From Pseudomonadota bacterium (GTDB taxonomy: Bacteria > Desulfobacterota > Binatia > Binatales > Binataceae), in assembly GCA_021324855.1 (NCBI GenBank), contig JAJPIG010000022.1, positions 121,777 to 185,776 of the forward strand: 64,000 nt of DNA. Reading direction: 5' to 3'. The notes beneath the pieces were generated by a model that was given only the letters and a program-made list of their open reading frames with translations, was not told the DNA's origin and ran no database searches. The position numbers and the translations under genes are program-made. Of this stretch, positions 56,222 through 64,000 are shown one piece after another (position 1 is the first letter of the stretch; the number at the start of each line of letters is the position of its first letter).

Positions 56222-57082
56222 TTACTGTTTGACGATGTAGTCATTCGCGATCTGCTCGCATCCGCGCCTGAACGACTCCGCGTCGAGCCCCGGCGGCGTC
56301 ACGATCAGGCGCGCGATGCCGAGTTCCTCGCATAGGCGGATCGATTCGGGTTTGGCGCGGCCGAGGCATGACCGTTCGATCTCATCGATCTTCCGCCCGC
56401 GTTTTTCGCACTCGACCTTGAGCATTCCCATCAACTCGCGCAGCTTCGCCGCATCCCCGATCGCCGGGAAGAAACCGTCACCGCTGGCGGCCGCCCGGCG
56501 CACCGCCGGCGCCGAATGACCGCCGATATGAATCGGCACGCCGCCCTTCTGCACCGGCTTCGGAAACGATGCGACCGGTCCAAAGTTGAAAATCCTGCCG
56601 TGAAAGTTCGATGGATGCTCGCGCCACAGCACGCGCATCGCCTGGATCGCTTCATCGGTGCGCCGGCCGCGCGTCGCGAAATCAATCCCCAGCGCGTCGA
56701 ACTCCTCCTTGAGCCAGCCGCTGCCGACGCCCAGCATCATGCGGCCGTTCGACAGCACGTCGATCGTGGCCGCCTGCTTGGCGATGTAAAGCGGGTGATG
56801 CTGCGGCAGGATCACGATTCCGGTCGCCAGCCGGATTTTTTTCGTGATCGCGGCGGCGTAGGCGAGCGGCAGCAGCGGATCATTGATCGGCACCTCGTCG
56901 GGTCCGGGAATCTTGCCGCTCGGCGAATACGGATAGGGCGACTTGTAGTCCTTCGGGATGACCACGTGCTCCACGGTCCAAATCGATTCGAAGCCGCACT
57001 CGTCGGCGGTGCGCGCCATATTGGCGAACAGCTCGGGCTGGCTGAACGGTCCCGAGTTGATGAACATCAATCCGAATTTCAT
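56222..57082 (-). CDS. LLM class F420/flavin-dependent oxidoreductase
   Basis: KIRLATGIVILPQHHPLYIAKQAATIDVLSNGRMMLGVGSGWLKEEFDALG. Confidence 0.94.
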   Translation of the reverse strand: MKFGLMFINSGPFSQPELFANMARTADECGFESIWTVEHVVIPKDYKSPYPYSPSGKIPGPDEVPINDPLLPLAYAAAITKKIRLATGIVILPQHHPLYIAKQAATIDVLSNGRMMLGVGSGWLKEEFDALGIDFATRGRRTDEAIQAMRVLWREHPSNFHGRIFNFGPVASFPKPVQKGGVPIHIGGHSAPAVRRAAASGDGFFPAIGDAAKLRELMGMLKVECEKRGRKIDEIERSCLGRAKPESIRLCEELGIARLIVTPPGLDAESFRRGCEQIANDYIVKQ

Positions 57083-57219
57083 TTGAGGCTCCTGGATGGA
57101 TTGGGCTTGCGTTTCGCAATGTAGCGTCTAATCGCGCGCGATGTAAAAGGGGAGCTTGCGGCGACGGTCAGGCAGTGGTCGCCTTGTGCCACTGCATCAG
57201 GTGGATTAATTAGGAAGCC

Positions 57220-58092
57220 ATGGAACTCGGGAAGCTTGGATTATGGTTTTTCCTCGACGCAATGCCCGCGGAAGAGACGCTCAAGTTCGCCCGGATGGGC
57301 GAGAAGCTCGGCTATTCCGCGCTCTGGATTCCGGAAGCGGTCGGACGGCATCCGTTCGCGCACGCCGGTTATCTGCTCGCACAAACCGAGCGGCTGATCC
57401 TCGCGACCGGCATCGCGAACATCTATGCGCGCGATCCGATCACGATGGCGGCCGGGGCACGTTCGCTCGCCGAGCAATCCGACGGTCGTTTCATCCTCGG
57501 CATCGGCGTAAGCCACAAGCATCTCGTCGCCGGTCTGCGCGGCCATGATTACAGCAAGCCATACAGCTACATGGCCGAGTACCTGGGTAAAATGAAGACC
57601 TCGATTTACAAGGCGACGCCGCCGAAGGAAGAGCCACCGATCCTGCTCGCCGCGCTGCATCCGAAGATGCTCGCGCTCGCGGCCAGCGAGGCCAACGGCA
57701 CGCACACTTACTTCACGACGCCCGAGCATACCGCGAAGTTCCGCGCCGCGATCGGCGCGAAGCCGTGGATCTGCGCGGCGCAAGCCGTGATTCTCGAGAC
57801 CGACGCTGCGCGCGCCCGCGCCGCCGCGCGCAATTACATGCAGATTTACCTGCGCGCGCCGAATTACATCCGCAGCGTCAAGAACGTCGGCTTCACCGAT
57901 GCCGATGTCGCAGAGAACGGCAGCGATCGGCTGGTCGATGCGATCGTCGCATGGGGCTCCGCCGACAGGATTCGCGAGCGCATTGACGCGCACCTCAAAG
58001 CCGGCGCAAACCACGTATGCATCCTGCCGGTGCGCGCTGACAATCAGCCGCTGCCCGATCTCAAGGCGGTCGAGGCGCTCGCGCCCCGCTAA
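57220..58092 (+). CDS. LLM class F420/flavin-dependent oxidoreductase
   Basis: MELGKLGLWFFLDAMPAEETLKFARMGEKLGYSALWIPEAVGRHPF...RFILGIGVSHKHLVAGLRG. Confidence 0.93.
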   Translation: MELGKLGLWFFLDAMPAEETLKFARMGEKLGYSALWIPEAVGRHPFAHAGYLLAQTERLILATGIANIYARDPITMAAGARSLAEQSDGRFILGIGVSHKHLVAGLRGHDYSKPYSYMAEYLGKMKTSIYKATPPKEEPPILLAALHPKMLALAASEANGTHTYFTTPEHTAKFRAAIGAKPWICAAQAVILETDAARARAAARNYMQIYLRAPNYIRSVKNVGFTDADVAENGSDRLVDAIVAWGSADRIRERIDAHLKAGANHVCILPVRADNQPLPDLKAVEALAPR

Positions 58093-58145
58093 GTAGCGCC
58101 ATCGACACGCCGGGCAAAGCTGTCTTCGCCGCCTGCGCCGCGACG

Positions 58146-58403
58146 GTGCTGGCGGCAGCCATCGCCGGATGCGGACCATCGCAGGAGCAGCAGGCCGCGA
58201 TGGCGCAGCAGTCCGCGGAGCGCGCCCAGGAATCGGCGGCGCGCGCCGAGGCGGCGGCAAACAAGGCGATGCTCGCTGCCCAGGCAGCCGCGCAAGCCGC
58301 CGATCGCGCGGCCAAGGCGGCGCGTGACGCGAGCGATGAGATCAACCGGGTCTCCAAACATCTCGAACAGATGCACCAGGAGAACTCCGGCGCCGAGCGC
58401 TGA
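58146..58403 (+). CDS. small Ala-rich coiled-coil lipoprotein (Lpp-like)
   Basis: Lipobox-like AAIAGCG; heptad/Ala-rich AERAQESAARAEAAANKAMLAAQAAAQAADRAAKAARDASDEIN; GTG start, true start uncertain. Confidence 0.6.
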   Translation: MLAAAIAGCGPSQEQQAAMAQQSAERAQESAARAEAAANKAMLAAQAAAQAADRAAKAARDASDEINRVSKHLEQMHQENSGAER

Positions 58404-58435
58404 CAGCGCCCGTCCGGCGCTGGCTTTTAGTCGCG

Positions 58436-59452
58436 ATGCGCGAGCTCAACGCCGGTGACAGGCTCGATCAGTACGAGCTCACGGAGCTCGTCGCGCGCAG
58501 TGGAATGGCCTCGATCTTCAAGGCCACGGACACGGTGAGCGGTCAAACCGTCGCCATCAAAATTCCCTACTTGCAGTTCGAAAGCGACATCGTTTTCTTC
58601 AGCCGTTTCCAGCGCGAGGAAGAGGTCGGTCGGCGTCTTGACCACCCGAACATCATCAAAGTGCTGACGCCACAGCGCAAAAGCCGGATGTACATCGCGA
58701 TGGAATTTGTCGACGGCCCTTCGCTGCGCGCAATCATGCGCGACAAGCGGCCGCTCCCGACCGAGCAGGCGCTCGACATCGGGCGCCAACTGGCAGCGGC
58801 GCTGGTCTATATGCATTCGCAGGGCGTGGTGCATCGCGACCTCAAACCCGAGAACATCCTGGTCACCCCAAACGGACAGATAAAAATCATGGACTTCGGC
58901 ATCGCGCTCGATGAGTCCGCGCGCCGCCTGACGTGGTCGGGGCTGTCATCGACGGTCGGCACGCCCGACTACATGGCGCCCGAACAGGTCGGCGGCAAAC
59001 GCGGTGATGCCCGCACGGACATCTACGCGCTCGGCACGATGCTCTACGAGATGCTGACGGCGAATCTGCCGTATTCGGCGGATACCGTGTACGCGCTGAT
59101 GCGCGCGAAAACCAGGCTCGATCCGCAGCCGCCGACGCGCTTCCGGCCCGACCTTGACCCGCATCTGGAGGAGATCATACTGCACGCGATCGAGCGCAAC
59201 CCGCGTGACCGCTACGCGAACGCAGGTGAGATGCTGGCCGACCTGCACAACCCGGCGCGCGTTCGCCTGACCGGCCGTGCGCATCGTCTGCGCCCCGCGA
59301 GCCTGACCGGACAACGGATCAGGATGGCGTTATGGACGGCGGCATTTTTCGTGTCGCTGGTTGGAATTTTTGCGCTGATCATCTGGCTTGCGAATCGTTT
59401 TCCGGCAGGCCCGGCGCCGGCGCATCGCTCATATCACGCGCCGGCCCGATGA
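58436..59452 (+). CDS. Ser/Thr protein kinase with C-terminal TM
   Basis: VVHRDLKPENILVTPNGQIKIMDFGIALDESA; GTPDYMAPEQVGGKRGDARTDIYALGTMLYEML; TM WTAAFFVSLVGIFALIIWLA. Confidence 0.95.
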   Translation: MRELNAGDRLDQYELTELVARSGMASIFKATDTVSGQTVAIKIPYLQFESDIVFFSRFQREEEVGRRLDHPNIIKVLTPQRKSRMYIAMEFVDGPSLRAIMRDKRPLPTEQALDIGRQLAAALVYMHSQGVVHRDLKPENILVTPNGQIKIMDFGIALDESARRLTWSGLSSTVGTPDYMAPEQVGGKRGDARTDIYALGTMLYEMLTANLPYSADTVYALMRAKTRLDPQPPTRFRPDLDPHLEEIILHAIERNPRDRYANAGEMLADLHNPARVRLTGRAHRLRPASLTGQRIRMALWTAAFFVSLVGIFALIIWLANRFPAGPAPAHRSYHAPAR

Positions 59453-59480
59453 TGCGGGAGTGTCAGGGGACGCTTTCGAT

Positions 59481-60176
59481 CTAAACCTTAATCGATCGCC
59501 AGCGCCGGTAGACCTCGCCGCCCGCAGCGCAGAGCAGAATCGATGCGACCGCGAGCACAAACCGCAGCGACGCCGGATGCCACAAGGCGTCGCCTAGAAA
59601 CGCCCATACGATCGTCCCGGGAACCATGCCGATCATGCTGGCCCAGAAATAGTCGCGAAACGCGATCGGTGAAGCGCCGGCGAGCAGGTTGAGCGCGTTG
59701 TAGGGAATGATCGGCACCAAGCGCAAATAGAAGATGATCTGAAAGCCGTGGCGCGCTATCCCCTGCATCACGTGACTGAAACGGTGGCCCACCGTCCGCT
59801 CGACGAAACTGCGGCCCATGAAGCGCCCGGCGCCGAACGCGATCAGCGCGCCCAGGTCAGCGCCGATCAGTGAATAGATCGAACCCCACCAGATGCCGAA
59901 TGCCAGGCCGCCCGCGACCGTCATCATTGCGCCCGGAACCAGGAGCGACGGCCCGACCGCGTAGAGCATCATGAAGACGATTGGACCCCAGATTCCCCAC
60001 GCCAGAACTTCAGCCTTCACCAGCTTGGGATCTTCAAACCATTCCCTATGCGTGAGCATCAGGTAGGCGGTAGCTCCGACCAGCGCGAGCAGCAGCGTGA
60101 CACGAAGCATCCCGCTGGCCGTAAAATTCTGACCGTTTTGCTCCGGAGGATTGTGAAGGGGCGGGGCGGCAGCCAT
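59481..60176 (-). CDS. TVP38/TMEM64 (DedA-like) family membrane protein
   Basis: GPSLLVPGAMMTVAGGLAFGIWWGSIYSLIGADLGALIAFGAGRFMGR...; start MAAAPPLHN (ORF to 60983 is antisense shadow). Confidence 0.88.
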   Translation of the reverse strand: MAAAPPLHNPPEQNGQNFTASGMLRVTLLLALVGATAYLMLTHREWFEDPKLVKAEVLAWGIWGPIVFMMLYAVGPSLLVPGAMMTVAGGLAFGIWWGSIYSLIGADLGALIAFGAGRFMGRSFVERTVGHRFSHVMQGIARHGFQIIFYLRLVPIIPYNALNLLAGASPIAFRDYFWASMIGMVPGTIVWAFLGDALWHPASLRFVLAVASILLCAAGGEVYRRWRSIKV

Positions 60177-60314
60177 CGGAAAATCAATGATATTTGGCAA
60201 GATAGAGACAGACAAGGAATTGCGGCAGGTCATTTTCCCACGGCTTGATTGTGCATTAGAGTTGCGCGCATCCGGTGCATGTTCGGGCCGCAACCAGAGG
60301 GAGGTCGATGAGCG

Positions 60315-61097
60315 ATGAACGAGCTGCGGGACAAGGTCGCGATTATCACGGGCGGTGGCCACGGGATCGGCAAGGCGATAGCGCATGCGTATGCCGGAGA
60401 GGGCGCGGCCATCGTCATCGCGGCGCGGAACGTCCCGGCGATGGAAGAAGCCTGCGCCGAACTCAAGCGACGCGGCGCGCGCGCGATCCACGTTCAAACC
60501 AACGTAGCGAATGAGTCCGATTGCGCCCGGATGGTCGAGCGTACGGTCGAGGAGTTCGGCCGCGTTGACATCCTCGTGAACAATGCGGGCGTAGCAGGCC
60601 CAACCGCGAAGCTGACCGAGATCTCGTTCGCGCAATGGCAGGAAGTGATCGACATCAACCTGACCGGTTGCTGGCTGGCGTCGCGCGCCGCGTTGCCGGT
60701 GATCGCACGCGGCGGTGGCGGTCATATCGTCAATGTTTCCTCGCTCGCCGGACGCGAGGCCTACCCGATGCGCTCGCCGTATGCGGCTTCGAAATGGGCG
60801 ATGATCGGGCTTACGCAGACGCTGGCCGCCGAATGGGGCCGCAGTGGCGTGCGCGTAAACGCGATCTCGCCCGGACCGGTCGCCGGCGCGCGCATCGAGG
60901 AGGTGATCAAGGCGCGAGCCCGCGCCATGGGCCTTGAGGAAGAACAGGTTCGGCGCTCGATTGTCGGGCGTAGCGCACTCCAACGGATGGTCACGGAAGA
61001 GGAATGCGCGCGCGTTGCGCTGTTCCTGGTCAGCGCCGATTCGGCGGCCGTGACCGGTCAGACCATCAACGTCGATGCGGGTATCGCGATGAGCTGA
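60315..61097 (+). CDS. SDR family NAD(P)-dependent oxidoreductase
   Basis: KVAIITGGGHGIGKAIAHAYAGEGA; LVNNAGVAGPT; YAASKWAMIGLTQTLAAEWG. Confidence 0.96.
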   Translation: MNELRDKVAIITGGGHGIGKAIAHAYAGEGAAIVIAARNVPAMEEACAELKRRGARAIHVQTNVANESDCARMVERTVEEFGRVDILVNNAGVAGPTAKLTEISFAQWQEVIDINLTGCWLASRAALPVIARGGGGHIVNVSSLAGREAYPMRSPYAASKWAMIGLTQTLAAEWGRSGVRVNAISPGPVAGARIEEVIKARARAMGLEEEQVRRSIVGRSALQRMVTEEECARVALFLVSADSAAVTGQTINVDAGIAMS

Positions 61098-61100
61098 GGT

Positions 61101-61997
61101 TCAGGTGTTGCGGGCGAGATCGTGATGGCTCGCCTGAACCTCGATGCCTGCGGCTGCGAGCCGCTCCTGAAGCGCGTTGACGAGCGCGGGGGAACGATGC
61201 CTCCCGCCCGTGCATCCTATCCCAATCGTCAGGTAACTTTTGCCCTCGCGCTGATAGAGCGGGAGCAGGAACTCCAGCAGCCGGACGATTTCATCGATAA
61301 AGCGCCGGGCCTCAGCCGCGCCGAGCACGTAATCGCGCACCGCCGGATCCAGTCCGTCGCGCTCGCGCAGCTCGGGAATGAAAAACGGATTCGGTATGAA
61401 CCGCGCGTCGAGCATCAGATCGAGCCCGAGCGGGATGCCGTATTTGTAGCCGAACGACACCAGCGCGACTGACATCTCGCGCCGCCCCTGCGCACCCATC
61501 ACATATGCGGTCACCACCTCGCGGAGCTCATGGACTGTGAGTGTCGTGGTATCGATTACCCGGCTCGCCCGATCGCGCATTTCGGCGAGCGCCAGGCGCT
61601 CGCGCCTGATGCTGTCCGCAACGCTCAACCCGCCCCCGGCCATCGGATGCGGCCGGCGGCTCTCGGAATAGCGCCGCGCCAGGACCTCATCTGAAGCATC
61701 GGTGAAGAGGATTTCTGCGCGCAATCCCATGCGCTCCAGATCGGCCAGAATGCTCGGCCATTGCGGAAAGAACATCCGCTCGCGCGGGTCAATGCCAAAG
61801 GCGATTCCTTTGAGGTTCGGATCATGCTGAACGGCGAGCCTGACGACCTCGGGTGCGAGCGCGACAGGCAAATTATCCACGCAATAGAGGCCAAGGTCCT
61901 CGAGTACGCGCAGCACGGAGGCGCGCCCCGAACCCGAGACGCCGGTGACTACGATCAGGCGCGTATTCAACGTCCGCTTTGGAGCGCGTGACGCCAT
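61101..61997 (-). CDS. rapZ: RapZ-like RNase adapter / nucleotide-binding protein
   Basis: LIVVTGVSGSGRASVLRVLEDLGLYCVDNLPVALAPEVVRLA; GCTGGRHRSPALVNAL. Confidence 0.95.
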   Translation of the reverse strand: MASRAPKRTLNTRLIVVTGVSGSGRASVLRVLEDLGLYCVDNLPVALAPEVVRLAVQHDPNLKGIAFGIDPRERMFFPQWPSILADLERMGLRAEILFTDASDEVLARRYSESRRPHPMAGGGLSVADSIRRERLALAEMRDRASRVIDTTTLTVHELREVVTAYVMGAQGRREMSVALVSFGYKYGIPLGLDLMLDARFIPNPFFIPELRERDGLDPAVRDYVLGAAEARRFIDEIVRLLEFLLPLYQREGKSYLTIGIGCTGGRHRSPALVNALQERLAAAGIEVQASHHDLARNT

Positions 61998-62090
61998 TTG
62001 ATTGCCGGGGGCACCGACCCATCCGAAGGATCCGGGCTGACCGGGGCGATGCCATGAGACGTGAGCCGGCGCGCGTGCGCAGGCGTCATG

Positions 62091-62552
62091 TCAGTAACGT
62101 CCGTCTTCTTCCTTGATCAGGCGATAGATATCGGCCGCGTCCGGAGCCTTGAGCAAACGATCGCGGAAGGCCGCGTCCTTGAGCAGCCGTGAGACGCGGG
62201 CTAGCGCCTTCAGATGGAGGCTGGTCGAATCTTCGGGAGCAACCAGCATGAAGAAAAGATGAGTCGGGTTGCCGTCGAGCGACTCGAAATCAACGCCCTT
62301 CAGATGCCGCCCGAAGACGCCAAGAATTTTGCTGACACCCTTGAGCTTGCCGTGGGGAATCGCGATGCCATCGCCGATCGCCGTCGAGCCCAGCCGCTCG
62401 CGTTCCATCAGCACCGCCGCGAGTTCTTCGGCGCGGATCTCGCGATGCGTTGCAGCCTGGCAATTTGCCAACTCGCGCAGAATCGCTGCCTTGTTGGACC
62501 CCTGCAGGTCGGGCAGGACGCTTTCAGGATTCAGGATATCGGTAATCTTCAT
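62091..62552 (-). CDS. ptsN: PTS IIA-like nitrogen-regulatory protein PtsN
   Basis: RERLGSTAIGDGIAIPHGKLKGVSKILGVFGRHLKGVDFESLDGNPTHLFFMLVAPEDSTSLHLKALARVSRLL. Confidence 0.94.
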   Translation of the reverse strand: MKITDILNPESVLPDLQGSNKAAILRELANCQAATHREIRAEELAAVLMERERLGSTAIGDGIAIPHGKLKGVSKILGVFGRHLKGVDFESLDGNPTHLFFMLVAPEDSTSLHLKALARVSRLLKDAAFRDRLLKAPDAADIYRLIKEEDGRY

Positions 62553-62637
62553 GGACCGGCTTATGGTGTCTACGCTATCAGCAGTCGCCTAAAGTTGCGA
62601 TGGCGGCGGCGCCGATAGCAAGCCCTGAACTTCCCCC

Positions 62638-63090
62638 TCAGGAACGCTCCGGGCCCGCACCGAGCTGGGCTTCTTCTGCGCTCAGAAGCTCGCCCGCGGA
62701 CGGCGCGCGCATCCGCTTGGTGGCGGTCTTTTCCTGATGTTTCTTGAGTTGGCGTCCCACCTTGTCGGCAAGCAGATCGATGACCGAGTAGAGGTCTTTG
62801 GTCTCTTCTTGCGCGGCCACGACGAAATCGCCGGATTTGAAGGTCACTTCGCCGCTTTGCCGATATTTGTCCACCGACAGAATCAGATGGACCTCGCACG
62901 AGCGCTTCAAAAATTTGGATAGATTGGAAAACTTGCGCTCGGCGTACTGACGGATGGCATCGGTCGGCTCGACATGGCGGAAGGTCACCGTCACCGCCGC
63001 ATCGGGCGTTGCGATGCGCCTCACGCGGCGCTGCTGGCGCGCCGCCTCCCGCGTCCGCTTGCCCCGTTTCATATCTTTGCCAATCTTCAT
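62638..63090 (-). CDS. hpf: ribosome hibernation promoting factor / sigma-54 modulation protein, with basic N-terminal extension
   Basis: VTVTFRHVEPTDAIRQYAERKFSNLSKFLKRSCEVHLILSVDKYRQSGEVTFKSGDFVVAAQEETKDLYSVIDLLADKVGRQLKKHQEK. Confidence 0.93.
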   Translation of the reverse strand: MKIGKDMKRGKRTREAARQQRRVRRIATPDAAVTVTFRHVEPTDAIRQYAERKFSNLSKFLKRSCEVHLILSVDKYRQSGEVTFKSGDFVVAAQEETKDLYSVIDLLADKVGRQLKKHQEKTATKRMRAPSAGELLSAEEAQLGAGPERS

Positions 63091-63105
63091 CTCATTCCAA
63101 CCGTT

Positions 63106-64000
63106 TCAGTGCGAACCGTTCTGCTTGAGCTTGGCGTTGATCGCGATCTGCTTGCGGCGCGCCGAAGGCAGAATGCCGAGCGCCTCGCGATATTTGGCGA
63201 CCGTCCGCCGCGCGATGTTGATGTTTTGCGCCCGCAGGATTTCCGCAATCGCCTGGTCTGAAAGCGGGCCTTCGCGGCGCTCACCCGCGACCATTGAACG
63301 GATCTTCTCCTTCACAGTCTCGGCGCTCACTTCGCCGCCGCCATCGTTGGCCCTTACACCCGAAGTAAAGAAGAATTTAAGCTCGAAAATTCCCTGCGGA
63401 GTGTGCGCATACTTGTTGGCGGTCGCGCGGCTGATGGTCGACTCGTGCATCCCGATGTCGTCGGCGACGTCCTTCAGAACCAGCGGCTTCAGGCGGCTTA
63501 CGCCGTGCTCGAAAAATTCGCGCTGGAACTTGACGATCGAGTTGGCGACTTTGAAGATGGTCTGCTGGCGCTGATAGATCGATTTCACCAGCCATCGCGC
63601 CGACCGCAGCCGTTCCTGCAGATAATCGCGGGTCTCATTGTTGACGGCGCTGTCGTTAAGGACGCGCTGGTAGTAGCTCGCCAGGCGCAGTCGCGGAACC
63701 GCTTCCTCGTTAAGCGTCACCAGGAAATTGTCGCCGACCTTTTGGATGAAAACATCGGGCACGACGTAGATCGGTTCCTGACCGCTGTAATCGCGTCCGG
63801 GCTTCGGCTCGAGCAGCGAGATGACTTTGATCGCCTGGCCCGCCATCTCGAGCGATACACCGAGCGCCTTCGCGATCTCGGCATAACGATGCTTCTCGAG
63901 CAGATCCATGTGGTTCGCGACGATCCGCGCCGCGAGCGACTCTTCCATCCCGAGGTTGCGGAGCTGAATCGCAAGGCATTCGCGGAGATCGCGCGCGCCT
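63106..64000 (-). CDS. rpoN: RNA polymerase sigma-54 factor RpoN (5' truncated by window edge)
   Basis: DIGMHESTISRATANKYAHTPQGIFELKFFF; RpoN box ARRTVAKYRE; the reading frame stays open (ARDLRECLAIQLRNLG) to the window end. Confidence 0.97.
   Translation of the reverse strand, partial: GARDLRECLAIQLRNLGMEESLAARIVANHMDLLEKHRYAEIAKALGVSLEMAGQAIKVISLLEPKPGRDYSGQEPIYVVPDVFIQKVGDNFLVTLNEEAVPRLRLASYYQRVLNDSAVNNETRDYLQERLRSARWLVKSIYQRQQTIFKVANSIVKFQREFFEHGVSRLKPLVLKDVADDIGMHESTISRATANKYAHTPQGIFELKFFFTSGVRANDGGGEVSAETVKEKIRSMVAGERREGPLSDQAIAEILRAQNINIARRTVAKYREALGILPSARRKQIAINAKLKQNGSH

Noticed and set aside
60177-60983. N-terminal 270 aa of the minus-strand ORF 59481-60983
   Set aside because: Antisense to the SDR gene; the true TVP38-like protein begins at about 60176.

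Overview
64 kb of high-GC bacterial chromosome, gene-dense on both strands. It is probably an uncultured deltaproteobacterial/Binatota-like lineage; that is inferred from gene content only. There is much catabolic and accessory metabolism: an oxoprolinase/carboxylase HyuA-HyuB plus LigB/LigA meta-cleavage operon, a Rieske oxygenase cluster with two luciferase-like oxidoreductases, a P450, NicX-like, DUF1329, MFS and molybdopterin oxidoreductase genes, and a biotin-dependent carboxylase plus methylmalonyl-CoA mutase operon. Housekeeping genes include asd, hemQ, cinA, pyruvoyl arginine decarboxylase and an rpoN-hpf-ptsN-rapZ cluster at the right edge. The strongest non-routine observations are: (1) two selenoprotein genes that the ORF track missed or truncated, a SelW/Rdx protein (CEAU, TGA 42700-42702) and an ArsC/Spx-like protein (UTTC, TGA 38661-38663). 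Both carry a 7-bp hairpin beginning 15 nt after the UGA with a loop G at +23, i.e. matching bSECIS-like elements. (2) A two-gene operon encoding a TIR-TM-ectodomain protein followed by a SLOG-domain, multi-TM (SLATT-like) protein, a candidate Thoeris-like nucleotide-signalling system with a membrane effector. (3) A HyuB subunit fused to an acetone-carboxylase-gamma-like zinc-ribbon domain, in an operon with extradiol dioxygenase genes. No rRNA, tRNA, CRISPR array or transposase was recognised by eye.
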